From Candidatus Eiseniibacteriota bacterium (lineage in GTDB: Bacteria; Arandabacterota; Arandabacteria; Arandabacterales; Arandabacteraceae): a stretch of DNA of 7,418 bases. Location of the stretch: assembly GCA_030592245.1 (NCBI GenBank), contig JAUVJV010000100.1, positions 1 through 7,418 of the forward strand. The letters run 5' to 3'. A program made the translations under genes and the position numbers. The notes under the pieces are model-generated. The model saw only the letters and a program-made list of their open reading frames with translations, did no database searches and had not been told where the DNA came from. This document shows, in pieces, positions 1 through 6,041 of the stretch. How positions within the stretch are numbered: the stretch's first letter is position 1; each line of letters begins with the position of its first letter.

Positions 1-67
1 AGCTCAGTGGTAGAGCGCGACCTTGCCAAGGTCGATGTCGCGGGTTCGAGCCCCGTTTCCCGCTCCA
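1..67 (+). tRNA. tRNA-Gly (anticodon GCC), 5' end cut off by the window
   Basis: The visible part begins at about tRNA position 9. The D-arm starts at AGCTCAG. The anticodon stem is 18-22 paired with 30-34, closing the seven-base loop TTGCCAA with anticodon GCC at 25-27. The T-arm contains GGTTCGAGCCCC, and the 3' acceptor strand TTCCCGC is followed by discriminator T and an encoded CCA at 65-67. About eight bases are missing upstream; the acceptor strand predicts that they begin GCGGGAA. GCC reads glycine codons GGC and GGU. It lies 66 bases before tRNA-Thr and ahead of tuf, so it is probably processed from the same primary transcript. Identity is certain from the anticodon; only completeness is limited by the window edge. 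Confidence 0.95.
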
Positions 68-80
68 TGGCAATGGTGTT

Positions 81-112
81 CTCATTGTCCTCGCTCTTCG
101 AGGAGGGATGAG
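81..112 (+). other. Possible stem-loop in the spacer between the two tRNAs
   Basis: The 66-base spacer can fold. CTCAT (81-85) pairs with ATGAG (108-112). After a small internal loop, TCCTCG (88-93) pairs with CGAGGA (99-104) around the loop CTCTT. A competing pairing, TTGTCC (85-90) with GGACAA (113-118), is also possible, so the fold is not unique. No run of T follows the stem, so it does not look like an intrinsic terminator. It may be only a processing spacer between co-transcribed tRNAs. No convincing -35/-10 pair was seen in this spacer. Confidence 0.35.
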
Positions 113-133
113 GGACAAAAGGAATAGATTAGT

Positions 134-209
134 GCCCGCGTAGCTCAGTTGGTAGAGCATTTGCATGGTAAGCAAAAGGTCATCGGTTCGAATCCGATCG
201 TGGGCTCCA
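134..209 (+). tRNA. tRNA-Thr (anticodon GGT)
   Basis: A complete 76-base tRNA including an encoded CCA (207-209). Acceptor strand GCCCGCG pairs with CGTGGGC, with one G-T wobble. The D-arm is GCTCAGTTGGTAGAGC. The anticodon stem TTTGC/GCAAA closes loop ATGGTAA with anticodon GGT at 167-169. The T-arm ATCGG/CCGAT closes TTCGAAT. It decodes threonine ACC and ACU. The tuf start codon follows after only 27 bases, which leaves no room for a separate promoter, so tRNA-Thr and tuf very likely share a transcript and 3' processing of the tRNA releases the tuf mRNA. The same tRNA-Gly, tRNA-Thr, tuf order is known from the E. coli tufB locus. Confidence 0.97.
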
Positions 210-236
210 GCAAAAAGCAATTGAGGAGGGACGGAG

Positions 237-1436
237 ATGGCAAAGGCGAAGTTTGAGCGTACGAAGCCACATATGAACGTAGGTACGATCGGTCACATCG
301 ATCATGGCAAGACTACGCTTACGAGTGCGATCACGATGTGCTTGAGCCAGAAGGGATTTGCAGAGGTACGTTCTTTTGACTCGATCGACAATGCTCCGGA
401 AGAGAAGGAGCGAGGCATCACTATAGCGGTGGCTCACGTTGAGTACGAGACAGAGAAGCGCCACTATGCCCACATCGACTGTCCCGGACACGCAGACTAT
501 ATCAAGAACATGATCACGGGTGCTGCCCAGATGGACGGGGCGATCCTTGTGGTAGCGGCCAATGATGGTCCGATGCCCCAGACGAGGGAGCACATCCTTC
601 TGGCCCGCCAGGTTGGAGTGCCTGCGATGGTAGTGTACATCAATAAGGTGGACATGCTTGATGATGATGAGTTGCTTGAGTTGGTAGAGGTCGAGGTCCG
701 CGAGTTGCTCGATAAGTACGACTATCCGGGCGATGACATTCCTGTAGTGAAGGGCAGCGCCCTTAAGGCTATGGAGTGCGGCTGCGGCAAGGAAGAGTGC
801 GAGAATTGCAATAGCATCCTGAAGTTGATGGCTGCGGTGGATGACTATATTCCCGAGCCGGTACGGGATCTTGATAAGCCTTTCCTCATGAGTGTTGAGG
901 ATGTCTTTAGCATCACGGGCCGCGGGACTGTTGGAACGGGCCGGGTAGAGCGGGGCAAGGTGAAGGTGGGGGATAAGGTGGAGCGCGTGGGTATTAAAGA
1001 GACCAAGGCGACTGTTGTTACCGGTGTAGAGATGTTCCGGAAGTTGCTTGACCAGGCCCAGGCCGGCGACAATGTCGGGCTTCTCCTTCGTGGTATGGGC
1101 AGGGAGGAGTTGGAGCGGGGGATGGTAATCGTGGCTCCGGGTAGCATCACGCCTCACACGAAGTTCAAGGCGGAGGTGTACGTGCTGACGAAGGACGAGG
1201 GCGGCCGTCACAAGCCTTTCTTCACGGGTTATCGGCCTCAGTTCTACTTCCGTACGACGGATGTGACGGGAAACATCAAGTTGCCTGAGGATCGCGAGAT
1301 GGTGATGCCGGGTGACAATGTGACAACGGAGATTGAGTTGATCACCCCGATAGCGATGGAACAGGGTTTGACATTCGCGGTGCGTGAGGGCGGCCGTACG
1401 GTCGGCCAGGGCGTAGTCGGCGAAATAGTAGAGTAA
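237..1436 (+). CDS. tuf: Elongation factor Tu
   Basis: EF-Tu is the GTPase that carries aminoacyl-tRNA to the ribosomal A site. The 399 residues cover all three domains. G-domain motifs are present: GHIDHGKT at 19-26, RGITI at 59-63 with the switch I threonine, DCPGH at 81-85 with the catalytic histidine at 85, NKVD at 136-139 and GSAL at 173-176. The beta-barrel domains 2 and 3 run from about residue 212 to the end, with HKPFFTGYRPQFYFRTTDVTG and the closing REGGRTVGQGVV. The ATG start follows GGAGG at 225-229 with seven bases between. Oddities: four cysteines at 181, 183, 188 and 191 sit in an insert at the end of the G domain. Switch I continues AVAHVEY where E. coli has NTSHVEY. Codon choice differs sharply from the ribosomal genes after it (Leu TTG and CTT common, Arg AGG/AGA rare). 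Only 35 bases separate it from rpsJ. Confidence 0.98.
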   Translation: MAKAKFERTKPHMNVGTIGHIDHGKTTLTSAITMCLSQKGFAEVRSFDSIDNAPEEKERGITIAVAHVEYETEKRHYAHIDCPGHADYIKNMITGAAQMDGAILVVAANDGPMPQTREHILLARQVGVPAMVVYINKVDMLDDDELLELVEVEVRELLDKYDYPGDDIPVVKGSALKAMECGCGKEECENCNSILKLMAAVDDYIPEPVRDLDKPFLMSVEDVFSITGRGTVGTGRVERGKVKVGDKVERVGIKETKATVVTGVEMFRKLLDQAQAGDNVGLLLRGMGREELERGMVIVAPGSITPHTKFKAEVYVLTKDEGGRHKPFFTGYRPQFYFRTTDVTGNIKLPEDREMVMPGDNVTTEIELITPIAMEQGLTFAVREGGRTVGQGVVGEIVE

Positions 1437-1471
1437 GAACTTAGGTAAGGGTAGAACGGAGGTTTGCTTAG

Positions 1472-1780
1472 GTGCCTGGACAGAAGATCAGAATCAGACT
1501 GAAGGGCTATGATCATGCTACTGTTGATCGCTCTGCCAGGGAGATTGTGAAAACAGCGAAGCATACCGGGGCCAGGGTCGCAGGGCCGGTGCCCCTGCCG
1601 ACCAACAGGTCGGTCTATACCGTGCTTCGTTCGCCCCATGTTGACAAGAAATCACGAGAGCAGTTTGAGATTCGGACTCATAAGAGGCTGATCGATATCT
1701 GGGACTCTACGCCCCAGACCGTCGAGGCCCTGATGAAGCTCGATCTTCCTGCCGGGGTGGACATCGAAATAAAGGTGTAG
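1472..1780 (+). CDS. rpsJ: 30S ribosomal protein S10 (NusE)
   Basis: S10 is a protein of the 30S head and, as NusE, a partner of NusB/NusG in antitermination and transcription-translation coupling. The 102-residue protein matches the family length and is recognisable end to end: QKIRIRLKGYDH at 4-15, PLPT at 41-44, the ribosome-penetrating loop around 45-66 with YTVLRSPHVDKKSREQFE, and LDLPAGVDIEIKV at the C-terminus. The start is GTG at 1472, placed nine bases after the GGAGG at 1458-1462; it yields the expected N-terminus. No terminator and no long leader lies between tuf and this gene, so it is read through from tuf. This is the first gene of the S10 cluster proper. Confidence 0.98.
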   Translation: MPGQKIRIRLKGYDHATVDRSAREIVKTAKHTGARVAGPVPLPTNRSVYTVLRSPHVDKKSREQFEIRTHKRLIDIWDSTPQTVEALMKLDLPAGVDIEIKV

Positions 1781-1808
1781 GTGTGTTCCGCTCGAGAGAG
1801 GTGGTGGA

Positions 1809-2429
1809 ATGAAAGGCATCATTGGGAAAAAGTTAGGTATGACCCGGATCTTCAATGACCAGGGACGTGCCGTCCCGGTAACCGTCATTGAGGTTGGTCC
1901 GTGCCCGGTGATCCAGGTGAAAACCAAGGATTCTGACGGCTACGACGCCATCCAGATAGGTTTCGGAAAGCGCAAGGCAAAACGGACCAATAAGGCCAGA
2001 GCCGGGCATTTTGCCAAGTCCGGGCAGCAGCCTACCCATCTCCTGAGGGAGCTCAGGATGGATGATGTGTCGGGCTTTGACGTCGGCGCCCAGATAACGG
2101 CCGAGCTGTTCAAGATCGGCGAGCGGGTGAAGGTGACGGGCTTCACCAAGGGCAAGGGTTTTCAGGGTGTGGTGAAGAGGTGGGGTTTCAGCGGAGGACC
2201 CGCTACTCACGGCAGCAAGTCAAGCCGCGAGGCCGGGTCGATCGGACAGTGCGCAACGCCCGCCAAGGTCTGGAAGAACAGGAAGATGCCCGGTCAGACG
2301 GGCAATCGCAAAAAGACCGTAAGTAATCTTGAGGTAGTGCAGGTTGACCTGGAAAAGAACCTGATTGCGGTCAAGGGCGCCGTGCCGGGCCATGCAAATG
2401 GCTACGTCATGGTAACCGGGAAAGCATAG
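1809..2429 (+). CDS. rplC: 50S ribosomal protein L3
   Basis: L3 is an early 23S rRNA-binding assembly protein whose long loop reaches toward the peptidyl transferase centre. The 206-residue protein begins MKGIIGKKLGMTRIF, the L3 signature, and contains KVTGFTKGKGFQGVVKRW at about 108-125 and the central loop from about 133 to 172. In the loop, PGQTGN (161-166) contains Gln163, equivalent to the glutamine that PrmB methylates in E. coli. The loop is unusual in detail: many bacteria have MGxERVTV where this protein has TGNRKKTV. ATG at 1809 follows an AGGTG element (1799-1803) with five bases between. It lies 28 bases after rpsJ and 14 before rplD. Confidence 0.97.
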   Translation: MKGIIGKKLGMTRIFNDQGRAVPVTVIEVGPCPVIQVKTKDSDGYDAIQIGFGKRKAKRTNKARAGHFAKSGQQPTHLLRELRMDDVSGFDVGAQITAELFKIGERVKVTGFTKGKGFQGVVKRWGFSGGPATHGSKSSREAGSIGQCATPAKVWKNRKMPGQTGNRKKTVSNLEVVQVDLEKNLIAVKGAVPGHANGYVMVTGKA

Positions 2430-2443
2430 GGGAAGACACTGCG

Positions 2444-3070
2444 ATGGAATTCGAAGTCGTAACGAAAGACGGTACAAGTTCTGGCAAGATGGATCTTCCC
2501 GACAGCGTTTTCAGCGTTGTAGCGAAGACCCATGTGCTGCATGAGGCCGTGAAGGCGTATCTTGCCAATCAGCGGCAGGGCACCAGGGCGACCAAGACAA
2601 GGTCCGAGGTGAGAGCCAGTGGTAAGAAGCCCTGGAAGCAGAAGGGATTGGGAAGAGCGCGGGCGGGAACCGCCGCCTCTCCGGTCTGGATCGGAGGTGG
2701 GGTGGCGCATGGTCCCAAGCCGTCGAGCTTCTCAACCCGCCTGCCCAAGAAGGTCCGGCGGCTCGCGGTGCGGGCGGCCCTGTCCGGCAAGGTGAAAGAT
2801 GGGGAGCTGAAGGTCGTGGAGTCCCTGGACTTGAGCGAGCCCAGGACCAAGCAAGCTGTCGGACTGATGCGTTCGCTGGGCGTCGAGGGCAAGAAGTGCC
2901 TTTTCGTGCTTGCCGCGAAGAGTGAGGACATGATCAGGGCTACCGGTAATATTCCCGGAGCCAGGACCACTGTCGCGAGGGACGTCAATGTCTATGACAT
3001 CCTCAATTCGGAAGTGGTGGTTCTGGACAAGGATGCGGTTGGAGTCATTGCGGAGGTGCTAGGACGGTGA
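2444..3070 (+). CDS. rplD: 50S ribosomal protein L4
   Basis: L4 binds 23S rRNA domain I, and its extended loop lines the peptide exit tunnel. In gamma-proteobacteria it also represses its own operon. The 208-residue protein is standard in length. The tunnel loop runs from about 45 to 95, with TKTRSEVRASGKKPWKQKGLGRARAG conserved across the family (positions 50-75) and GGGVAHGPKP at 84-93. The globular core follows, with LPKKVRRLAVRAALS at 100-114. The ATG at 2444 has only a weak Shine-Dalgarno site, AGGGGAAG at 2428-2435, overlapping the rplC stop, so some translational coupling to rplC is likely. The last four bases (GTGA) overlap the rplW start. Confidence 0.97.
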   Translation: MEFEVVTKDGTSSGKMDLPDSVFSVVAKTHVLHEAVKAYLANQRQGTRATKTRSEVRASGKKPWKQKGLGRARAGTAASPVWIGGGVAHGPKPSSFSTRLPKKVRRLAVRAALSGKVKDGELKVVESLDLSEPRTKQAVGLMRSLGVEGKKCLFVLAAKSEDMIRATGNIPGARTTVARDVNVYDILNSEVVVLDKDAVGVIAEVLGR

Positions 3071-3357
3071 GAGACCCACGATCCATAATCCTGAAGCCCC
3101 TGGTAACGGAGAAGGGATCCAGGCTCCGAGAGACCGGGAACAAGTATCTCTTCCAGGTAGCGCGGGATGCGAACCGAATAGAGATCAAGCAGGCCGTGAG
3201 GCAGATTTTCAATGTGAAGGTCAAGGATGTTAGGACACTCGTCGTGCATGGCAAGGTCAAGCGGATGGGCGTGTTTTCGGGCAAGCGGCCGGACTGGAAG
3301 AAGGCCGTTGTCACGCTTGAAGAAGGCCAATCAATAGACTTATTCGAGCAGGTGTAA
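3067..3357 (+). CDS. rplW: 50S ribosomal protein L23
   Basis: L23 sits at the polypeptide exit and is the docking site for trigger factor and the signal recognition particle. The 96-residue protein is the normal bacterial size: RSIILKPLVTEKGS at 5-18 is the family signature, VKVKDVRTLVVHGKVKRMG lies at 50-68, and the flexible beta-hairpin loop with RPDWKKAVVTL follows. The start is GTG at 3067, sharing GTGA with the rplD stop. A strong GGAGGTG site at 3052-3058 inside the end of rplD lies eight bases upstream and supports this start. The overlap implies re-initiation coupled to rplD. A 3-base gap separates it from rplB, whose AGGTG site lies inside the last codons of rplW. Confidence 0.97.
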   Translation: MRDPRSIILKPLVTEKGSRLRETGNKYLFQVARDANRIEIKQAVRQIFNVKVKDVRTLVVHGKVKRMGVFSGKRPDWKKAVVTLEEGQSIDLFEQV

Positions 3358-3360
3358 ACG

Positions 3361-4194
3361 ATGGCGATCAAGAAATACAAGCCGACCACTCCGACACTGC
3401 GGTACCGCACCACCTCCACTTTTGAGGAGGTGACCCGGACTACTCCGGAGAAGAGCCTGTTGGCACCGCTGAGGAAGACGGGCGGCAGAAACAATCAGGG
3501 CCGCATCACGATGCGGCACAGGGGCGGTGGACACAAGCGCTCCTATAGAATCATCGATTTCCGGCGTGACAAGCACGGGATCCCGGCGAAGGTTGCCACC
3601 ATCGAGTACGATCCCAACAGGTCCGCAAGGATCGCGCTTCTCCATTATGTCGACGGTGAGAAGCGTTACGTGCTCTGCCCTGTGGGGCTCTCGGTGGGGG
3701 ACACCATAGTGTCCGGACCGGGGTCGGATATCAGGGTGGGGAACGCTCTTCCCCTGCGGGAGGTGCCGCTGGGAACCGAGGTTCACAATGTGGAGCTCAC
3801 GCCCGGCAAGGGGGGCCAGATAGCGCGCGGCGCGGGCACGCTGGTGCAACTGGTGGCCAAGGAAGGGAAGTATGCTCACCTGAAGATGCCGTCCGGTGAG
3901 GTCAGGCTTGCCAGGCTCGAGTGCCTGGCCACGATCGGCCAGGTCGGTAATGTCTCCCATGAGAGCCTGACAGGTGGCAAGGCCGGGAGGACCAGGTGGT
4001 TGGGGCGCAGGCCCAAGGTCAGGGGCGTGGTGATGAACCCCATCGACCACCCCATGGGTGGTGGCGAGGGCAAGAGCTCCGGCGGACGGCATCCGTGTTC
4101 GCCCTGGGGCCAGCCGAGCAAGGGCTACAAGACAAGAAAGAAAAAGAACAGCGATAAGTTAATCGTGAGAAAAAAGAAGAAGAGGAAGAAATAG
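3361..4194 (+). CDS. rplB: 50S ribosomal protein L2
   Basis: L2 is an essential 23S rRNA-binding protein needed for subunit association and peptidyl transfer. The 277-residue protein is collinear with the family: GGRNNQGRITMRHRGGGHK at 41-59, IEYDPNRSARIAL at 81-93, the SH3-like domain with PGKGGQIARGAGT at 148-160, and the C-terminal motif MNPIDHPMGGGEG at 225-237. His230 corresponds to the functionally important E. coli His229 and is present. The following HPM replaces the more common HPH; I recall HPM in other phyla. The protein ends in a very basic tail from about residue 257, with two Arg/Lys clusters. ATG at 3361 follows AGGTG (3350-3354) with six bases between. Confidence 0.98.
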   Translation: MAIKKYKPTTPTLRYRTTSTFEEVTRTTPEKSLLAPLRKTGGRNNQGRITMRHRGGGHKRSYRIIDFRRDKHGIPAKVATIEYDPNRSARIALLHYVDGEKRYVLCPVGLSVGDTIVSGPGSDIRVGNALPLREVPLGTEVHNVELTPGKGGQIARGAGTLVQLVAKEGKYAHLKMPSGEVRLARLECLATIGQVGNVSHESLTGGKAGRTRWLGRRPKVRGVVMNPIDHPMGGGEGKSSGGRHPCSPWGQPSKGYKTRKKKNSDKLIVRKKKKRKK

Positions 4195-4210
4195 GGGGGG
4201 ATAGTCGAGA

Positions 4211-4498
4211 ATGCCTCGATCTCTGAAAAAAGGTCCGTACGTACATCCGAAGTTGCTCAAGAAGATCGACGAGCTTAACCGGACCCGTGACAAGAGGGTC
4301 ATCAGGACATGGTCAAGAGCTTCGACCATATCTCCCGAGTTCGTGGGCCATACACTCGCGGTTCATAACGGCAACAAGTTCATTCCCATCTTTGTTACGG
4401 AGAACATGGTCGGTCATAAGCTGGGTGAGTTCGCGCCGACCAGGACTTTCCGCGGGCATGGCGGCAAGCTTGCCGAGCGTACATCAAAGGTTAGGTGA
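4211..4498 (+). CDS. rpsS: 30S ribosomal protein S19
   Basis: S19 lies in the 30S head beside S13 and contacts the A-site tRNA and the 23S A-site finger bridge. At 95 residues it has normal length and a near-consensus sequence: MPRSLKKGPYVH at the start, IRTWSRASTISPEFVGHT at 31-48, VHNGNKFIP at 51-59, and LGEFAPTRTFRGHGG at 71-85. The ATG at 4211 is preceded by a run of seven G at 4194-4200, a purine-rich stretch that can act as a ribosome binding site about ten bases upstream, though not a textbook one. It is 16 bases after rplB and 10 before rplV. Confidence 0.98.
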   Translation: MPRSLKKGPYVHPKLLKKIDELNRTRDKRVIRTWSRASTISPEFVGHTLAVHNGNKFIPIFVTENMVGHKLGEFAPTRTFRGHGGKLAERTSKVR

Positions 4499-4508
4499 GG
4501 AACGCCTT

Positions 4509-4943
4509 ATGGAAGCACTTGCGATTAGTAGATTTGTTGTTATCTCGCCCAGGAAGGCGAAGCTCACGGCTGACCTGATCAAGGGTAAGCCGGTGAATGA
4601 GGCGTTGGCTGTGCTCGAGTATACGCCCAGGCGGGCCGGGGAGATCATCATCAAGACCCTCCAGTCGGCGATCGCCAATGCTGTGGACAAGGAGGGGACC
4701 GGCAAGCTCGATGTGGATGAGCTCTATGTGAAGAACGCGATCGTAGATCCGGGTCCCATCATGCCCCGGTGGCGGCCGAGGGCATACGGAAGAGCGTCCA
4801 AGATCAGGAAGCGGATGAGTCACATAAAGGTCGTGGTCTCCACGGATGTGCCGGAGGAGCTTAAGGGTTCCAGGAAGGTGCGGAAGGCGGCGGCCGTCAA
4901 GAAAACCAAGACAAAGAAGAAGACGAAGACCAGGAAGAAATAA
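4509..4943 (+). CDS. rplV: 50S ribosomal protein L22 with long lysine-rich C-terminal tail
   Basis: L22 binds 23S rRNA and extends a hairpin into the exit tunnel near the macrolide site. The core, residues 1-111, is canonical: RFVVISPRKAKLTADLIKGK at 8-27, LQSAIANA at 51-58, the tunnel hairpin around 82-104 with PRWRPRAYGRASKIRKR, and the closing strand HIKVVVS. After the core comes a 33-residue extension that ends in alternating Lys/Thr repeats, giving 144 residues against the usual 110-115. The ATG at 4509 is chosen because AGGTGAGG at 4493-4500 lies eight bases upstream and MEALAISRFV aligns with family N-termini. The frame is open further upstream (from 4287), but that part overlaps rpsS and is not L22-like. 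Confidence 0.96.
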   Translation: MEALAISRFVVISPRKAKLTADLIKGKPVNEALAVLEYTPRRAGEIIIKTLQSAIANAVDKEGTGKLDVDELYVKNAIVDPGPIMPRWRPRAYGRASKIRKRMSHIKVVVSTDVPEELKGSRKVRKAAAVKKTKTKKKTKTRKK

Positions 4944-4949
4944 GGGGGT
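4943..4949 (+). promoter_or_regulatory. Ribosome binding site that fixes the TTG start of rpsC
   Basis: AGGGGGT, which overlaps the last base of the rplV stop, lies five bases before TTG at 4955. No ATG or GTG gives an S3-like N-terminus here, whereas TTG followed by GQKTNPIG matches the universal S3 start. The site therefore decides the start. Confidence 0.7.
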
Positions 4950-4954
4950 CTGAT

Positions 4955-5608
4955 TTGGGGCAGAAGACTAATCCTATTGGTATAAGACTCGGTATCGTGA
5001 AGACATGGGATTCCCGTTGGTTTGCGAAGAAGGACTATCCCGAGCTTCTTCGCGAGGACATTTTCATCAGGAAGTACATAACCAGCAGGCTCCACCGGGC
5101 AGGGATATCCAAGGTGGTCATAGACCGTGCCCCAAAGAAGATCACGGTCACCATTCACACGGCCAGGCCGGGAATCGTGATCGGAAGGAAGGGTACCGAA
5201 GTGGACCAGCTGCGGGACGAGCTGCAGCACATAACCAAGAAAGAGATACACGTCAACATACAGGAAGTCGAGAAGCCGGAACTTGATGCGCAGCTCGTGG
5301 CCGAGCATATCGCTCACCAGCTGGCACAGAGGGTTTCTCACAGGAGAGCCATGAAGAAGGCGCTCGCGTCGTCACGGCGCGCGGGGGCCAAGGGAATAAA
5401 GATCCAGTGCAAGGGAAGGCTGTCCGGATCAGAGATGGCCAGATGCGAACATTATATGGAGGGACGGGTTCCGCTTCACACGCTTCGTGCTGATGTGGAC
5501 TACGCCAGGGCGACATCATTCACTACCTACGGGACGATCGGGGTGAAGGTGTGGATATTCCATGGCGAGATCTTCCCGGAGAAAGCGGTAGCGGAAGAGC
5601 GTACTTGA
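4955..5608 (+). CDS. rpsC: 30S ribosomal protein S3
   Basis: S3 forms part of the mRNA entry tunnel and contributes to the helicase activity of the ribosome. The 217-residue protein has the N-terminal signature MGQKTNPIGIRLG, a type II KH domain with the GRKG loop at 77-80, and the C-terminal domain with RRAMKKAL (130-137, the basic residues implicated in mRNA unwinding), CKGRLSGSEMAR at 152-163 and GRVPLHTLRADVDYA at 170-184. It ends soon after GVKVWIFHGEI, so there is no long C-terminal extension. The start codon is TTG, unusual for a highly expressed gene but strongly supported by homology and spacing. Eleven bases follow the rplV stop. By my count 11 of 21 Arg codons are AGG or AGA. Confidence 0.98.
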   Translation: MGQKTNPIGIRLGIVKTWDSRWFAKKDYPELLREDIFIRKYITSRLHRAGISKVVIDRAPKKITVTIHTARPGIVIGRKGTEVDQLRDELQHITKKEIHVNIQEVEKPELDAQLVAEHIAHQLAQRVSHRRAMKKALASSRRAGAKGIKIQCKGRLSGSEMARCEHYMEGRVPLHTLRADVDYARATSFTTYGTIGVKVWIFHGEIFPEKAVAEERT

Positions 5609-5621
5609 GAGGAGCCAGGCA

Positions 5622-6041
5622 ATGCTTAGTCCCAAGCGGGTAAAATACAGAAAACAACAGCGCGGCAGGATGAAGGGAATCGCCTGGAGGGGCAGCACTA
5701 TCGGGTTCGGTGAGTATGGCTTGCAGGCCCTCGAGCCGGCGTGGATTACCTCGAGGCAGATCGAGGCCGCCAGGGTTGCTATCACGAGGCACGTGAAGCG
5801 TGGCGGGAAGATCTGGGTCAGGATCTTTCCGGATAAGCCCGTGACGGTTAAGCCTGCGGAGACCAGGATGGGTAAGGGCAAGGGCAACCCGGAGTATTAC
5901 GTGGCTGTGGTAAAGCCCGGGAGGATCCTTTTCGAACTTGCGGGAGTCGACGACGCACTGGCCAAGGAGGCCATGCTGCTGGCCGCCAGGAAACTCCCTA
6001 TCAAGACCAGGTTCTTGAGTAGAGAGGGTGTGAAGCGATGA
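5622..6041 (+). CDS. rplP: 50S ribosomal protein L16
   Basis: L16 binds the 23S A-site region and is needed for late 50S maturation. The 139-residue protein is of normal length: MLSPKRVKYRKQQRGRMKG at 1-19, FGEYGLQALEPAWITSRQIEAARVA at 29-53, RHVKRGGKIWVRIFPDKP at 56-73, and KPAETRMGKGKG at 77-88. Arg82 corresponds to E. coli Arg81, which is hydroxylated by YcfD in some proteobacteria. ATG at 5622 follows AGGAG (5610-5614) with seven bases between, 13 bases after the rpsC stop. Its stop overlaps the rpmC start in ATGA, implying coupled translation. Confidence 0.98.
   Translation: MLSPKRVKYRKQQRGRMKGIAWRGSTIGFGEYGLQALEPAWITSRQIEAARVAITRHVKRGGKIWVRIFPDKPVTVKPAETRMGKGKGNPEYYVAVVKPGRILFELAGVDDALAKEAMLLAARKLPIKTRFLSREGVKR

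Noticed and set aside
81..118. Intrinsic terminator between the tRNAs
   Set aside because: No T-rich run follows the stem; the sequence after it is ACAAAAGG.
85..130. Possible promoter in the tRNA spacer (TTGTCC and TAGATT)
   Set aside because: The spacing is about 34 bases, far from 17, and TAGATT lies only four bases before the tRNA, too close for a -10 box.
180..1211. A 343-codon open frame on the minus strand opposite tRNA-Thr and tuf
   Set aside because: It lies almost wholly antisense to EF-Tu, starts within the tRNA, resembles no protein I know, and is the shadow expected from tuf codon use.
4051..4059. Met232 in HPMGGGEG of L2, at first taken for loss of a peptidyl-transferase histidine
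   Set aside because: The critical E. coli His229 aligns with His230 here, which is present. The changed residue is the second His of HPH, and I recall HPM in other bacterial phyla.
4129..4200. A-rich and G-run stretch at the end of rplB as a frameshift or slippage site
   Set aside because: The frame is intact through the lysine-rich tail to the stop, and no downstream frame would continue a recognisable protein.
4287..4508. A 74-codon upstream extension of the L22 frame
   Set aside because: It overlaps rpsS in another frame, does not resemble L22, and a good binding site precedes ATG 4509.
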